Positions 16,567 through 24,842 of a stretch of DNA of 64,000 nt are shown in pieces; positions within the stretch are counted from its first letter, which is position 1; the number at the start of each line of letters is the position of its first letter. The position numbers and the translations under genes were made by a program. This DNA comes from Streptomyces halstedii (GTDB taxonomy: Bacteria; Actinomycetota; Actinomycetes; Streptomycetales; Streptomycetaceae), in NCBI GenBank assembly GCA_000720535.1, contig JOAZ01000012.1, positions 124,001 through 188,000 on the forward strand. The letters are read 5' to 3'. Under the pieces are notes generated by a model. That model was not told the DNA's origin and searched no databases. It was given only the letters and a program-made list of their open reading frames with translations.

Positions 16567-17069
16567 GTCAAATCTCCTTCGGGGCTGTGCCCGGAATCCA
16601 CACTGTGCGGAATCCGTGTCGCGTGATGATCGCCCCGACCGGTTGATGACCGGACATACAAAAGCGCTCCTCGGCGGTGGGGACCGCCGTGGAAGCACTT
16701 GGAGTTTTTGGGAACCACAACTGCAACTGACTTCGACAGTACCACGGTGAGATCGGCTCCGCGTGGTACTGAATTATGCCCGGTCCGTCGTTTCGAATAT
16801 CTTCATCGCGCGTCATTCCTCTTTCTCATCCGGCGGGCACAGATATGTATCCACCCTGGGTGGAGTGTCTCTCGCCCTCGCCCTCGCCCTCGCCCCCCGC
16901 TCCCCGCCCGCGTCCCCGCCCCCCGCTCGGGTCCCTGTTCGCTCTTGACCGCCATGTAGTTTGTGACGCAAAGTTGGTCCGGTCGCCGCCGGTCCGGCGG
17001 CCCGCTTCCACGTACCGGCCACGTACCGGCCGCGTGTCCACACACGAGAGCGACCACCGGGGGACATCC
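16567..17069. other. 503-bp region: cold-shock leader and divergent upstream region
   Basis: The part next to 16566 is probably the 5' leader of the cold-shock gene; it contains GCGGTCCCCACCGC, able to form a short hairpin. Around 16867-16898 is a hexanucleotide run of CTCGCC units. The right end should hold the promoter of the gene at 17070. No further gene is supported. Confidence 0.4.
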
Positions 17070-17903
17070 ATGGAGACATCCACAACAAGCGGCCCGGACG
17101 CGTCCGCGGCCAGGGAGCGCGCGGCCGGTCTGCTGGCGGCGACGGAAGGCCTGCGGGCCAGGACCCGTACGCAGGTGAACGGCTCGTGGGTTCCCCTGCT
17201 CGGGTTCGGCCTCCTGGCGCTGGCGGCCGCGCCGATCGCCGAGTACGCGTACAACTTCGGCGCGCACGGCCGCTCCGTCGCCTCCTACCCGGCCTTCGCC
17301 TACGCGGAGTTGACGGGGCTGTGTGTGGTCCACGAGCCGGGAACCCCGTGCCTCCAGGGCGAGTTCGACGGGGCGGTCCTGCGCTTCGCGGGCTGGGGAG
17401 TCTGGTTCGCGCTGCTTCCCCTCGCGTGGATCGCCTGTGCCCGCTGGTACCGGGTGCGCGGGGAGAAGCGGGGCGTCGTCCCCCGGCTGTGGGGATGGGC
17501 CGGTGTCGTCGCGGTCGCCGCCGTGGCGGTCGCGGCGGCCCTGGGAGCGCTCCTGTTCGGCCGGAACCAGCCGTGGGAGGTGGAGATGCTGGAGAACACG
17601 TACGCCACTCCGTGGTACGTGGTCGGCATCGGCCTGCTCGCTCTCGGTCTGACCGAACGCAGCTGGGCCACGGCGGCGGCCGGGGCGGCGCACGCCCTGC
17701 TCCTCACCGGGTACCTGAGTGCCTCCTGGGGCACGGGGTGGCTCCCCTGGGTCCATCCCGCGCGGCAGGGCGCGCTCGACGGACCGGGTGCCAAGGCGCT
17801 CCTGCTGGCAGCGGTCCTGCTGGTCCCCGGCCTGGTCCTGCGGGCGGCGGCCCGGCGGCGGACCGGACCGGTCGCCGACGTCCCGCGTACGGTCGTTCCA
17901 TGA
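17070..17903 (+). CDS. Multi-pass membrane protein, function unknown
   Basis: 277 residues with about six hydrophobic segments: VPLLGFGLLALAAAPIAEYA, GWGVWFALLPLAWIA, WAGVVAVAAVAVAAALGALL, PWYVVGIGLLALGL, ATAAAGAAHALLLTGYL and ALLLAAVLLVPGLVL. The first 35 residues are a cytosolic Ala/Arg/Thr-rich tail. No family motif is recognised. The start ATG 17070 follows CGGGGGACATCC. Its stop overlaps the start of the winged-helix regulator (ATGA), so the two are translationally coupled, an arrangement usual for a membrane protein and its own repressor in streptomycetes. Confidence 0.8.
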   Translation: METSTTSGPDASAARERAAGLLAATEGLRARTRTQVNGSWVPLLGFGLLALAAAPIAEYAYNFGAHGRSVASYPAFAYAELTGLCVVHEPGTPCLQGEFDGAVLRFAGWGVWFALLPLAWIACARWYRVRGEKRGVVPRLWGWAGVVAVAAVAVAAALGALLFGRNQPWEVEMLENTYATPWYVVGIGLLALGLTERSWATAAAGAAHALLLTGYLSASWGTGWLPWVHPARQGALDGPGAKALLLAAVLLVPGLVLRAAARRRTGPVADVPRTVVP

Positions 17904-18253
17904 GCGTCGAGGACCCGCCGGCAGCGCGGGACGATCACGAGAGCCCGCATCCGACCCGGGCGCTGGACGACACCGTCCACCAGCGCGTACGGCTCGGCGT
18001 CCTCGCCGTCGCCCGTGAGGTGGAGCGCGTCGACTTCGGCTTCCTGAAGAAGCAGTTGGCCGTCACCGACGGCAACCTCTCCCGGCATCTGAAGGTGCTG
18101 GAGGACTCGGGACTGATCACCCTGGAGAAGGGGTACGCGGGCCGCCGCCCCCGTACGTGGATCACCCTCACCCGGGACGGCGCGCAGGCGCTCGACACCG
18201 AACTCCGGGCCCTGCGCGCACTCGTCGACCGCCTGGACGTGCCCCGCCCGTAA
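17900..18253 (+). CDS. Winged-helix transcriptional regulator (MarR/ArsR-like)
   Basis: 117 residues, essentially one winged helix-turn-helix domain: HQRVRLGVLAVAREVERVDFGFLKKQL, recognition helix DGNLSRHLKVLEDSGLITLEKGY, and wing RRPRTWITLTRDG. No ligand domain is visible; the remainder is a C-terminal helix (ALDTELRALRALVDRL) likely used to dimerise. It overlaps the preceding membrane-protein gene by 4 bases and probably controls that operon. Regulators of this length (HTH_27/MarR_2 type) are frequently paired with membrane proteins of unknown function. Confidence 0.87.
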   Translation: MSVEDPPAARDDHESPHPTRALDDTVHQRVRLGVLAVAREVERVDFGFLKKQLAVTDGNLSRHLKVLEDSGLITLEKGYAGRRPRTWITLTRDGAQALDTELRALRALVDRLDVPRP

Positions 18254-18256
18254 GCC

Positions 18257-18288
18257 GCCCGGGCCGGCTCCGCCCCGTGCGGCCCGGG
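18257..18288 (+). terminator. Possible terminator after the winged-helix gene
   Basis: CCCGGGCC (18258-18265) and GGCCCGGG (18281-18288) form an 8-bp stem with a 15-base loop, immediately after the stop codon. Confidence 0.45.
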
Positions 18289-18397
18289 TGACGGGCGGAG
18301 GCGGAAGCGGAAGCGCGTGAGGGGGCCGAGGGGCGGGCCGGGGCCGGGGTTCACGTGAGGGTCCCGGAATTCCTTCGAGGGTCCGCCGCGCACAGTC

Positions 18398-18426
18398 TTG
18401 TCAGGTACACGATTCGCTTCTACAGT
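18398..18426 (+). promoter_or_regulatory. Likely promoter of the LPMO gene
   Basis: TTGTCA (18398-18403), 17-base spacer, TACAGT (18421-18426), close to the housekeeping sigma consensus. The CebR-type operator at 18445-18458 begins 19 bases beyond the -10 box, so a repressor bound there would cover the start of the transcript. Confidence 0.55.
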
Positions 18427-18444
18427 CCGTCCCAAGCCGAATGA

Positions 18445-18458
18445 TGGGAGCGCTCCCA
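18445..18458. promoter_or_regulatory. CebR operator (perfect palindrome)
   Basis: TGGGAGCGCTCCCA, an exact match to the 14-bp palindrome bound by CebR, the LacI-family repressor that is released by cello-oligosaccharides in Streptomyces. It lies 127 bases upstream of the LPMO start codon. Confidence 0.9.
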
Positions 18459-18585
18459 TTCCGAAGGGTGCGGACGACACCTCGCCCGCCCCCGGGAACG
18501 GACCGGGCTCCCGGCTTTCGGGCACACCGCTACGCAATGCCTCCGACGACTCGTCGCACATCCTCGGAAAAGGAGACTTCCCTCC

Positions 18586-19680
18586 ATGGCTGGACGCAGC
18601 AGACTCATCTCCCTGGCAGCGGTGCTGGCCACCCTGCTCGGCGCCTTAGGCCTCACCGCCCTCTGGCAGGGCAAGGCGGAGGCCCACGGTGTCGCGATGA
18701 TGCCGGGCTCGCGCACCTATCTGTGTCAGGTGGACGCCCTCAGCGGCACCGGCGCCCTGAACCCGACGAACCCGGCCTGCCGGGACGCACTGAGCAAGAG
18801 CGGCGCGAACGCGCTGTACAACTGGTTCGCCGTGCTCGACTCCAACGCGGGCGGGCGGGGAGCCGGTTACGTGCCGGACGGCACACTGTGCAGCGCCGGT
18901 GACCGCTCCCCGTACGACTTCTCCGCCTACAACGCCGCACGCGCCGACTGGCCCAAGACGCACCTGACCTCCGGCGCCGGAATCCAGCTCCAGTACAGCA
19001 ACTGGGCCGCCCACCCGGGTGACTTCCGGGTGTATGTCACCAAGCCGTCGTGGTCGCCCACGTCCGCGCTGGGCTGGAACGACCTCCAGTTGGTGCAGAC
19101 CGTCTCCAACCCGCCCCAGCAGGGCTCGCCGGGCGCCAACGGCGGTCACTACTACTGGGACCTGACGCTCCCCTCGGGCCGTTCCGGTGACGCGCTGATG
19201 TTCATCCAGTGGGTGCGCTCGGACAGCCAGGAGAACTTTTTCTCCTGCTCGGACATCGTCTTCGACGGTGGCAAGGGCGAGGTGACCGGGATCGGCGGCT
19301 CCGGCAACGGCACGCCGACCCCCACCCCGACTCCCACCCCGACTCCCACCCCGACGGACCCTGAGCACTCCGGCTCGTGCATGGCCGTGTACAACGTCGA
19401 GAGCTCCTGGAACGGTGGCTTCCAGGCGTCCGTCGAGGTCATGAACCACGGTACGGAGCCTCGCAACGGCTGGGCCGTCCAGTGGAAGCCCGGTACGGGC
19501 ACACAGATCAACTCCGTCTGGAACGGCACGCTGTCGACCGGCTCGGACGGCACCGTGACCGTGCGCAACGTGGACCACAACCGGGTCATCGCCCCGGACG
19601 GCAGTGTCACCTTCGGATTCACCGCCAACTCGACGGGCAACGACTTCCCGGCGGGGACGATCGGCTGCGTGACGTCGTGA
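18586..19680 (+). CDS. Secreted lytic polysaccharide monooxygenase AA10 with CBM2, cellulose-type
   Basis: 364 residues. The signal peptide ends AEA, so the mature protein starts at His34, which with His143 (SNWAAHPGDF) forms the copper histidine brace. The N-terminal HGVAMMPGSRTYLCQ is that of cellulose-active AA10 enzymes such as CelS2. The catalytic domain ends near residue 240, then a Pro-Thr repeat linker (12-base DNA repeat at 19312-19355), then a family 2 carbohydrate-binding module (about 262-364) with two terminal cysteines and surface tryptophans (SSWNGGFQ, NGWAVQW). It oxidatively cleaves crystalline cellulose outside the cell. The perfect CebR operator upstream implies induction by cellulose breakdown products. 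Confidence 0.95.
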   Translation: MAGRSRLISLAAVLATLLGALGLTALWQGKAEAHGVAMMPGSRTYLCQVDALSGTGALNPTNPACRDALSKSGANALYNWFAVLDSNAGGRGAGYVPDGTLCSAGDRSPYDFSAYNAARADWPKTHLTSGAGIQLQYSNWAAHPGDFRVYVTKPSWSPTSALGWNDLQLVQTVSNPPQQGSPGANGGHYYWDLTLPSGRSGDALMFIQWVRSDSQENFFSCSDIVFDGGKGEVTGIGGSGNGTPTPTPTPTPTPTPTDPEHSGSCMAVYNVESSWNGGFQASVEVMNHGTEPRNGWAVQWKPGTGTQINSVWNGTLSTGSDGTVTVRNVDHNRVIAPDGSVTFGFTANSTGNDFPAGTIGCVTS

Positions 19681-19804
19681 CGTCGTGACGCGGTGATGGC
19701 GTGACGCATTGACGCATTGACGTCGGGACATCGGGACGTCGGGACGTCGTGTTCGGTGCCGTGGCGCCGTTGTGCCGTGGTGCTTCCGCGCGGGCCGTGG
19801 CCGT

Positions 19805-19839
19805 GCCGCGTGCCGACCGGAGCGCGGTCGGCACGCGGC
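19805..19839 (+). terminator. Hairpin terminator downstream of the LPMO gene
   Basis: 15-base perfect arms (GCCGCGTGCCGACCG at 19805-19819 and its complement at 19825-19839) with a 5-base loop. Confidence 0.7.
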
Positions 19840-20126
19840 AGGCGACCACCGCCGGTCACGCACGGACCGATGACCGACGGTGGATGGCCCGGCCCACGGG
19901 CGGGGGAGACGTGAGCCCTCGCCCGTGGGCCGGCGCGCCCGCCCCGGACGGTGCTCGCGGGCGGCACGCCTCACGGCTCGGCCCGCGGTCGCGGGCCCGC
20001 GCAGTTCTCGCGCGGTACCTGGCTCTGAGCGGACGGGGCCATGTACGCGCGCGCCACATCACACGCCGTTCCTTCCGCCCGGTCAGGCCGTCGCCCCGCT
20101 GTCCACGACGAGCTACGACGGGGGTG

Positions 20127-20182
20127 CGACACCCCCAGCCCGACACCCCCAGCCCGACACCCCCAGCCCGACACCCCCGGCC
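20127..20182. repeat. Four tandem copies of a 14-bp unit
   Basis: CGACACCCCCAGCC is repeated at 20127, 20141, 20155 and, with one change, 20169. It lies 110 bases before the gene at 20293. Confidence 0.9.
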
Positions 20183-20292
20183 GGCACCGGCTCGCAGTGA
20201 CCAACGACCGCCGAATATTCATGAGTTGACGCACGGTCACCGCCGCTAGAATCGTCAGGTCCGATCAGGCCACTGACCCCGGAGGTTGCACG

Positions 20293-20967
20293 GTGTCCGA
20301 ACCCGGCGGCGCTGGCCCCTCACCCGGCGCACCTTCCCCGCCTCCGCCCCCGGCGCACCCGCCGCTCCCTTCGGTGCCGCCTCCGCCGGCCAACGCACCC
20401 CTCGTCCCGCACGGCGGGGCGAACAGAGGCGCGGTGACGGCGGCACTGGTCACCGCCGCGGCCACTGTCGTGGCCGCGGTCATCACGGCCGTGGCGGTGG
20501 GTGGTGACGGCAAGCCCGCCGCGCAACCCGGCCCGGCCGCGGTCACCTCCACCCAGGAGTCGATCAGCTCGGCCTCCCCGTCCACGTCCGCCTCGGAGCC
20601 CGCGTCCGAGGAGGCGTCCGACGAGCCGTCCGAGGCGCAGCCGGTCCAGACCCTGCCTGTCGAGAGTCCGGCCCCGGAGGCGTCGGCGAACGCCCGGATC
20701 GAGGCGACCCCGGACAGCGGCCCGGCGGGTTCGAAGATCACCCTCACCGGCTCGGGCTTCGCGGCGGACGAGCGCGTACGGATCACGTTCAACGGCGCCT
20801 ACGCCGCGAGCTGGGACCTCCGGGACGTCACGGCCTCCGACGAAGGTGGCTTCGTCGCGGAGATCAAGGTCCCCCCGACCTACGCCGACCGCTCGCAGAA
20901 GTCGATCGAGGTCAAGGGGCTGGACAGCGACAAGCGGGCGGACACACCCTTCACCGTCACCAAGTGA
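20293..20967 (+). CDS. Membrane-anchored or secreted protein with C-terminal beta-sandwich, function unknown
   Basis: 224 residues. The first 45 residues are Pro-rich and cytosolic, followed by one transmembrane segment (GAVTAALVTAAATVVAAVITAVAVG), a Ser/Glu/Pro-rich outer linker, and a domain from about 133 beginning ARIEATPDSGPAGSKITLTGSGF, which looks like the start of an IPT/TIG-type immunoglobulin fold. No enzyme motif is present. The start is GTG 20293 with GGAGGTTGCAC in front. The topology suggests an exported domain held by an N-terminal anchor; what it binds is unknown. Confidence 0.75.
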   Translation: MSEPGGAGPSPGAPSPPPPPAHPPLPSVPPPPANAPLVPHGGANRGAVTAALVTAAATVVAAVITAVAVGGDGKPAAQPGPAAVTSTQESISSASPSTSASEPASEEASDEPSEAQPVQTLPVESPAPEASANARIEATPDSGPAGSKITLTGSGFAADERVRITFNGAYAASWDLRDVTASDEGGFVAEIKVPPTYADRSQKSIEVKGLDSDKRADTPFTVTK

Positions 20968-20973
20968 CCCGTT

Positions 20974-20998
20974 CGCCCGGCCGGGTGGGGGCCGGGCG
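20974..20998. terminator. Hairpin between convergent genes
   Basis: CGCCCGGCC and GGCCGGGCG, 9-bp perfect stem with a 7-base loop, between the genes ending at 20967 and 21053. Confidence 0.65.
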
Positions 20999-21052
20999 AG
21001 GCGGGGCGTCGGCCCGGACGGGGCGGGGCGGCGGCGGGGGAAGCCCGGCGGG

Positions 21053-21799
21053 CTACTTCGGCGGATGGAGCTTGCGGAAGTATGTCCAGCTGGTCTCGTT
21101 CGGCTCGCTCCACTTCTCCGGGGCGTGGGCGAACTCCGGGTGACGGTCGGCGATGTAGGCACGGGTGCGCTCGGGGACCTCGGCGTACGAGCCCAGCTTG
21201 CGGCCCCGGCAGTGGAAGGTGAGGCCGCCGGGCGCCTGGCCACGGGCCATCCACGGGAGCCACGGGGACATCCGGGTCCACGACATGGTGGCCGGGACAC
21301 CGGGAGCCGAGCCCGCCAGATCGGCACGGTCGGCGAAGAACTGGAAGAGCTCCAGGGCCTTGTACGTGTCACCGGACGAGTGGACGGGGTACTGGGCGAC
21401 CGGCAGCGGCGAGGGATAGGCGAGCGGGATCTCCAGGCTGAAGCAGACCTGCCCGCCGAGCTCGGTCGTCGGAACGGGGAAAGGGCGCCACTTCTGGTTC
21501 GCCGGGTCGTTCCAGACGTGGACCACCGGCACGTCCTGCCAGGTCTCCAGGATCTCGCGGGTGACGGGGTCCAGGTAGAAGGCGGCCTCGCGGGTGAGGA
21601 GTTGGTAGGCGTCGGGACCGGCCTCGGAGTCCCGTGCCAGACGGGCGACGTTGAGTCCTTCGAACCCGAAGACCCGCTGGTAGGGCTGGTCGGGGGCCCA
21701 GGAGTACACGTCTCCGGACCACCAGTACGTGACCTCCTCGCCGTCGAGCGAGGCGCGGGTACGGGCGAGGGAGCGGAGCAGCTCTACGGGTGTCGTCAT
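21053..21799 (-). CDS. DUF1838 family protein
   Basis: 248 residues. The block EVTYWWSGDVYSWAPDQPYQRVFGFEG is characteristic of the DUF1838 family, and the length fits. No signal peptide or membrane segment is visible. The family has no assigned activity; many tryptophans, tyrosines and prolines suggest a beta-rich, lipocalin-like fold, but this is a guess. The start is set at ATG 21799 (MTTPVELL); an in-frame GTG at 21808 is possible. Convergent with the gene at 20293, with a terminator between. Upstream lies a long, AT-richer noncoding stretch. Confidence 0.82.
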   Translation of the reverse strand: MTTPVELLRSLARTRASLDGEEVTYWWSGDVYSWAPDQPYQRVFGFEGLNVARLARDSEAGPDAYQLLTREAAFYLDPVTREILETWQDVPVVHVWNDPANQKWRPFPVPTTELGGQVCFSLEIPLAYPSPLPVAQYPVHSSGDTYKALELFQFFADRADLAGSAPGVPATMSWTRMSPWLPWMARGQAPGGLTFHCRGRKLGSYAEVPERTRAYIADRHPEFAHAPEKWSEPNETSWTYFRKLHPPK

Positions 21800-22908
21800 A
21801 CGGACCACTCTGCGCGGTCACGGCCTCCGCCGGGACCCGAAACACCCCGGCCGGGCCGGAAGCGTCAGGAAGAGGCCGCTACCGTCGCGCCACCGGGCCT
21901 GGCGAGAGCCGACCGTTTCTACAGGCAAATTCCACAGCAAATTCTACAGGCAAACGATGTCTGCAAGGAGAGGCGGAGGAGGTGTGTACTCCGAGTCGAC
22001 GCGGGACCCGAACCGGAGAGGTGGTGAAATGCGCCTTCGGAGCCGAGGGTGGCCTTCCATTTCTCCGCGATGGCCTTCGCAAGGCGCATAGGGCGCGTGT
22101 TCCTCCCCGTCGTGTGACGATTCACGCCTTTCTGGGGCTGAGGGATTCCAGCTCGGGGATATGAGGCCTCGGGCGGCGATTTCTTCACTGCCGGTCGGAG
22201 TGTCAGCGATTTTGACCCAGGGGCGTTCGAGTGGATCGCGCTCGTCATGGATCGCATCGGACTCGTATGTGTGCGCATTGTGTGTGACGGTGTTCATCCG
22301 TCAGACCACCTCCGCACGTGGAGTCGGAATGCTCCCGCGCGGTGACGTTGTGAAGGAAAGCCGTTCCGGCCTTCCGGTGTTCTGCGGTCGTATCCTTTCC
22401 CCATGCCGGGTGAGGGGTGTGCCCGCCCCCCCCACCTCTGTCTTCCAGAGAGTGCCACCGCTGTCCGCCATGTGAATTCGCTGTTCGCGCATACGGGTCC
22501 GCAGATGTGCCGGGCCGGTGGAAGGGCCGGTTCCACCTTCGCTCCGAAGGCGGCCTTCACCGGCTGCCGGAGGGCGCCCGTGCCCAACCCCACCTGGCTC
22601 GCAGTCGGCGGCACGGTCCTCGCGCCGGCACTCCGAGTGGCTGCTCGTTGGCGGCCGGCTTCGTTACCGAAAGCAGTGCCGAAGCGAGAGGGCCGCCTCC
22701 TGAATGTGACTGTCGCATTGCTCTATGTGTGCCGCGTTGCCCAGGTGGTGCGGGAGGAGTCGTCCGCTGGTTCTCCCGGAAGGGATTACTCGGCTGATTG
22801 GTCCGTACTGTCGTGATCGTGAAGGCATGCGCAACAGCAAGTCGTTGATCGTTTTCGTGGTAGAGTGTTAATGAATTCACCGGACGCCACGATTAAAAGG
22901 GGAATGGC
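21800..22908. other. 1.1-kb AT-richer stretch with little coding evidence
   Basis: Base composition drops relative to the flanks and no recognised gene is present. A 13-base direct repeat TTCTACAGGCAAA occurs at 21917-21929 and 21942-21954. One minus-strand frame (21944-22297) has a good ribosome site and is listed separately. Plus-strand frames between 22400 and 22800 overlap in several phases and lack ribosome sites, so I do not call them. The stretch may be a remnant of transferred DNA. Confidence 0.5.
21944..22297 (-). CDS. Candidate small hypothetical gene
   Basis: 117 codons starting ATG 22297 with GGAGGT placed 10 bases upstream. The first 50 residues are hydrophilic and protein-like (MNTVTHNAHTYESDAIHDER, ending AARGLISPSWNP), with codons favouring G or C in the third position at roughly two in three, lower than typical host genes. 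After that point composition becomes random-looking, so the real product may be shorter or the gene decayed. No homologue is recognised. Confidence 0.35.
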   Translation of the reverse strand: MNTVTHNAHTYESDAIHDERDPLERPWVKIADTPTGSEEIAARGLISPSWNPSAPERRESSHDGEEHAPYAPCEGHRGEMEGHPRLRRRISPPLRFGSRVDSEYTPPPPLLADIVCL

Positions 22909-23505
22909 GTGCACACTGAGAAGGTTACGGCCCGACGTCTTACGGCCGAAGAAATTTCGGAGTTGGGCCTTCAGGACGGCATCTTCGTCTCGGCAGGGAT
23001 GGAAGACCTTCCTCTCGACTGCTACGCCCCGGCCTTCCTTACGGAGCCGGGTAAGAACTTTGAGGGAGGGTCCTTCGCGGCGAGGACGGTCTTCGGCGAG
23101 GAAGTCCATGTCCTCCCGGACAATGCCGAAGAAGGCGGGATCTGGATCGCCGACAAGGAGGGGGAGGAAATCGAGGTTCTCCAGAGTGCCGGTGTCCTCC
23201 TGAACCTCGCTCTCTTCGTGCCCAACGGGAACACGGAGGCCCTCGGCGCCCTCTACTCCGCCGCTCGGGACGCGTTCGGCGCGGGGGTCGTCCAGCGCTG
23301 GAGCGAGGAAGTCGTCGCCGTTCCGGACATCAAGATCGACCTGTACGAGGAGCCCGTCCGGGGCCGGAAGAACAACAGCCAGAACCGCGACCGCCGCGCC
23401 CTGGACATCTACCCGACCCGGGTGCGGTTCCTGGAACCCAGTGAGGGCTGGAAGTTCATCGTCGAACCGCACAAGGAGATCGTCGACGACACACCGACGA
23501 TCTGA
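22909..23505 (+). CDS. Hypothetical protein
   Basis: 198 residues, acidic, soluble, no signal peptide or membrane segment. The start is GTG 22909 with AAAAGGGG in front. The N-terminal part (TARRLTAEEISELGLQDGIF) and a central strand-rich part (VHVLPDNAEEGGIWIADKEG) are followed by a charged C-terminus. No family motif is recognised. Codon use is less GC-biased than in the neighbouring core genes, consistent with the AT-richer region upstream and possible transfer. A MITE-like element begins 15 bases after its stop. Confidence 0.7.
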   Translation: MHTEKVTARRLTAEEISELGLQDGIFVSAGMEDLPLDCYAPAFLTEPGKNFEGGSFAARTVFGEEVHVLPDNAEEGGIWIADKEGEEIEVLQSAGVLLNLALFVPNGNTEALGALYSAARDAFGAGVVQRWSEEVVAVPDIKIDLYEEPVRGRKNNSQNRDRRALDIYPTRVRFLEPSEGWKFIVEPHKEIVDDTPTI

Positions 23506-23519
23506 GCGGGTGGCAGCCT

Positions 23520-23717
23520 AAGGGCTGTCCCGATCATCCCTGGCGGGCGCACGACGACAGCTACGGCACTTCGCCGCGTTGTCGGAACGCCCGAATACAT
23601 CCAGTACGCGGACGTCCCCCCGCCTTGCGACGCTCGCCCACAGCCTGAACGGCGTGGGAGGTGCCCCCACCATCTGACGTCGTGCGCTGATCCACCAGGG
23701 ATCACGGGACAGCCCTT
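23520..23717. mobile_element. MITE-like element, 198 bp, with terminal inverted repeats
   Basis: The ends are imperfect inverted repeats: left AAGGGCTGTCCCGATCATCC and so on (23520-23543), right the complement of AAGGGCTGTCCCGTGATCCC and so on (23695-23717); 20 or more of about 23 positions match. It contains no transposase. The terminal sequence AGGGCTGTCCC resembles ends I associate with short non-autonomous elements in Streptomyces genomes. No clear target-site duplication is seen. It inserted between the gene ending at 23505 and the terminator at 23817. Confidence 0.75.
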
Positions 23718-23816
23718 GAAAACCACCCCGGCGGCATGAGCCCCCTTTCCGGTAGCGAATTCAAGAGGGCATAGCAACCTGCTGGTCGAGCGGCTGTTGT
23801 CAGCGGCTGAGCCGGA

Positions 23817-23848
23817 ACGGCCCGGCTGGGTCCTCCCAGCCGGGCCGT
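23817..23848. terminator. Strong hairpin terminator
   Basis: ACGGCCCGGCTGGG and its perfect complement (14 bp each) with a TCCT loop. It probably served the gene ending at 23505 before the MITE-like element inserted between them. Confidence 0.8.
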
Positions 23849-24065
23849 TACGCGTTCCGCGTGGGCGGGGGTCTCGGGTTCGTAGCGGCAGTGCCCGGAC
23901 GGGGCGTTGCGGCGGAGGGGGCCCTCCTCTGTCGCGGAACTCCTGTGTTTGTCGCCGGCCCCCTCCAGGTTCGTCCGCGATCGGTAACCGAGGGATCTTG
24001 CCGGGGTGTCTGTGTGTCTTCATGGGTGCACGGCATCGGCGAAGGCAGCAAAGGGGCGGGCGGAC

Positions 24066-24842
24066 ATGGCGAAGCACAAGGGAAGGGCATGGCACAGCCG
24101 GCTCCTCGCGGCGGCGCTCGGAGTGACGGCGGTGGCCGCTGCCACCTCGGTGTGGACCGCCCAGGCCGACCCCGCCGGAGGAAGGCCTCAAGCGAGCGCC
24201 TCGGCGCCGGAGGCCCAGCCGCAGGACCAGGTGGCCAAGGTGGCGGAGGACATCGCGCACGCCTCGGACCGCGGTGCCAAGGGCGTCAACATCACCATCG
24301 ACGACGGACCGGACCCGGTCTGGACGCCGCAGGTGCTGGAGCTGCTGAAGGACAGCGGTGTGAAGGCCACGTTCTGCATGGTGGGCACGCAGGCCGAGGC
24401 GTACCCGGACCTGGTCAAGGCGGTTGTGGCAGACGGGCACCGGCTGTGCAACCACACCGTCTCGCACGACACCGCGATGGACACCAAGTCCGAGGCCTAC
24501 CAGCGCCAGCAGATCCTCGATGCCGAGCGCATGATCACCAAGGCCTCCGGAGGCGTCCGGCCGCAGTACTACCGGGCCCCGGGCGGTGCCTTCACCCCGT
24601 ACAGCCGGCATCTCGCCGCGTCCCGGGGTATGCGGCCGCTGGGCTGGAACGTCGACACCAAGGACTTCGAGCACCCCGGTGTGGAGACCATGGTCGCCAC
24701 CGTCAAGAGCGAGATCTCCAACGGGCCCACCATCCTCTTCCACGACGCGGGAGGGGAACGCTCCCAGACCTTGGCCGCCCTGCGCCAGGTGCTGCCCTGG
24801 CTGAAGGAGGAGGGCTACTCCTTCGGCTTCCCCGTACGGTGA
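24066..24842 (+). CDS. Secreted polysaccharide deacetylase (NodB domain, CE4)
   Basis: 258 residues. Signal peptide about 1-35 (RLLAAALGVTAVAAATSVWTAQA), short linker, then a NodB domain. All five CE4 motifs are visible: ITIDDGPD with Asp79 (base) and Asp80 (metal), HTVSH with metal ligands His130 and His134, RAPGG at 170-174, DTKDFEHPG at 197-205, and ILFHDAGG with His226. These metal-dependent enzymes remove acetyl groups from peptidoglycan, chitin or xylan; the substrate is not predictable here. The start ATG 24066 follows AAAGGGGCGGGC. It is a single gene flanked by noncoding DNA. Confidence 0.92.
   Translation: MAKHKGRAWHSRLLAAALGVTAVAAATSVWTAQADPAGGRPQASASAPEAQPQDQVAKVAEDIAHASDRGAKGVNITIDDGPDPVWTPQVLELLKDSGVKATFCMVGTQAEAYPDLVKAVVADGHRLCNHTVSHDTAMDTKSEAYQRQQILDAERMITKASGGVRPQYYRAPGGAFTPYSRHLAASRGMRPLGWNVDTKDFEHPGVETMVATVKSEISNGPTILFHDAGGERSQTLAALRQVLPWLKEEGYSFGFPVR

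Larger units (their letters stand above)
19681..20292. other. 612-bp intergenic region with repeats and hairpins, no gene seen
   Basis: From 19678 to about 19750 there is a run of degenerate units around GTGACG(C/T) and GACGTCGGGAC. A strong hairpin follows at 19805-19839, then a 10-bp inverted repeat CCCACGGGCG...CGCCCGTGGG near 19890-19930, then four 14-bp tandem units at 20127-20182. Open frames here lack ribosome sites and have repeat-driven composition. Confidence 0.6.
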
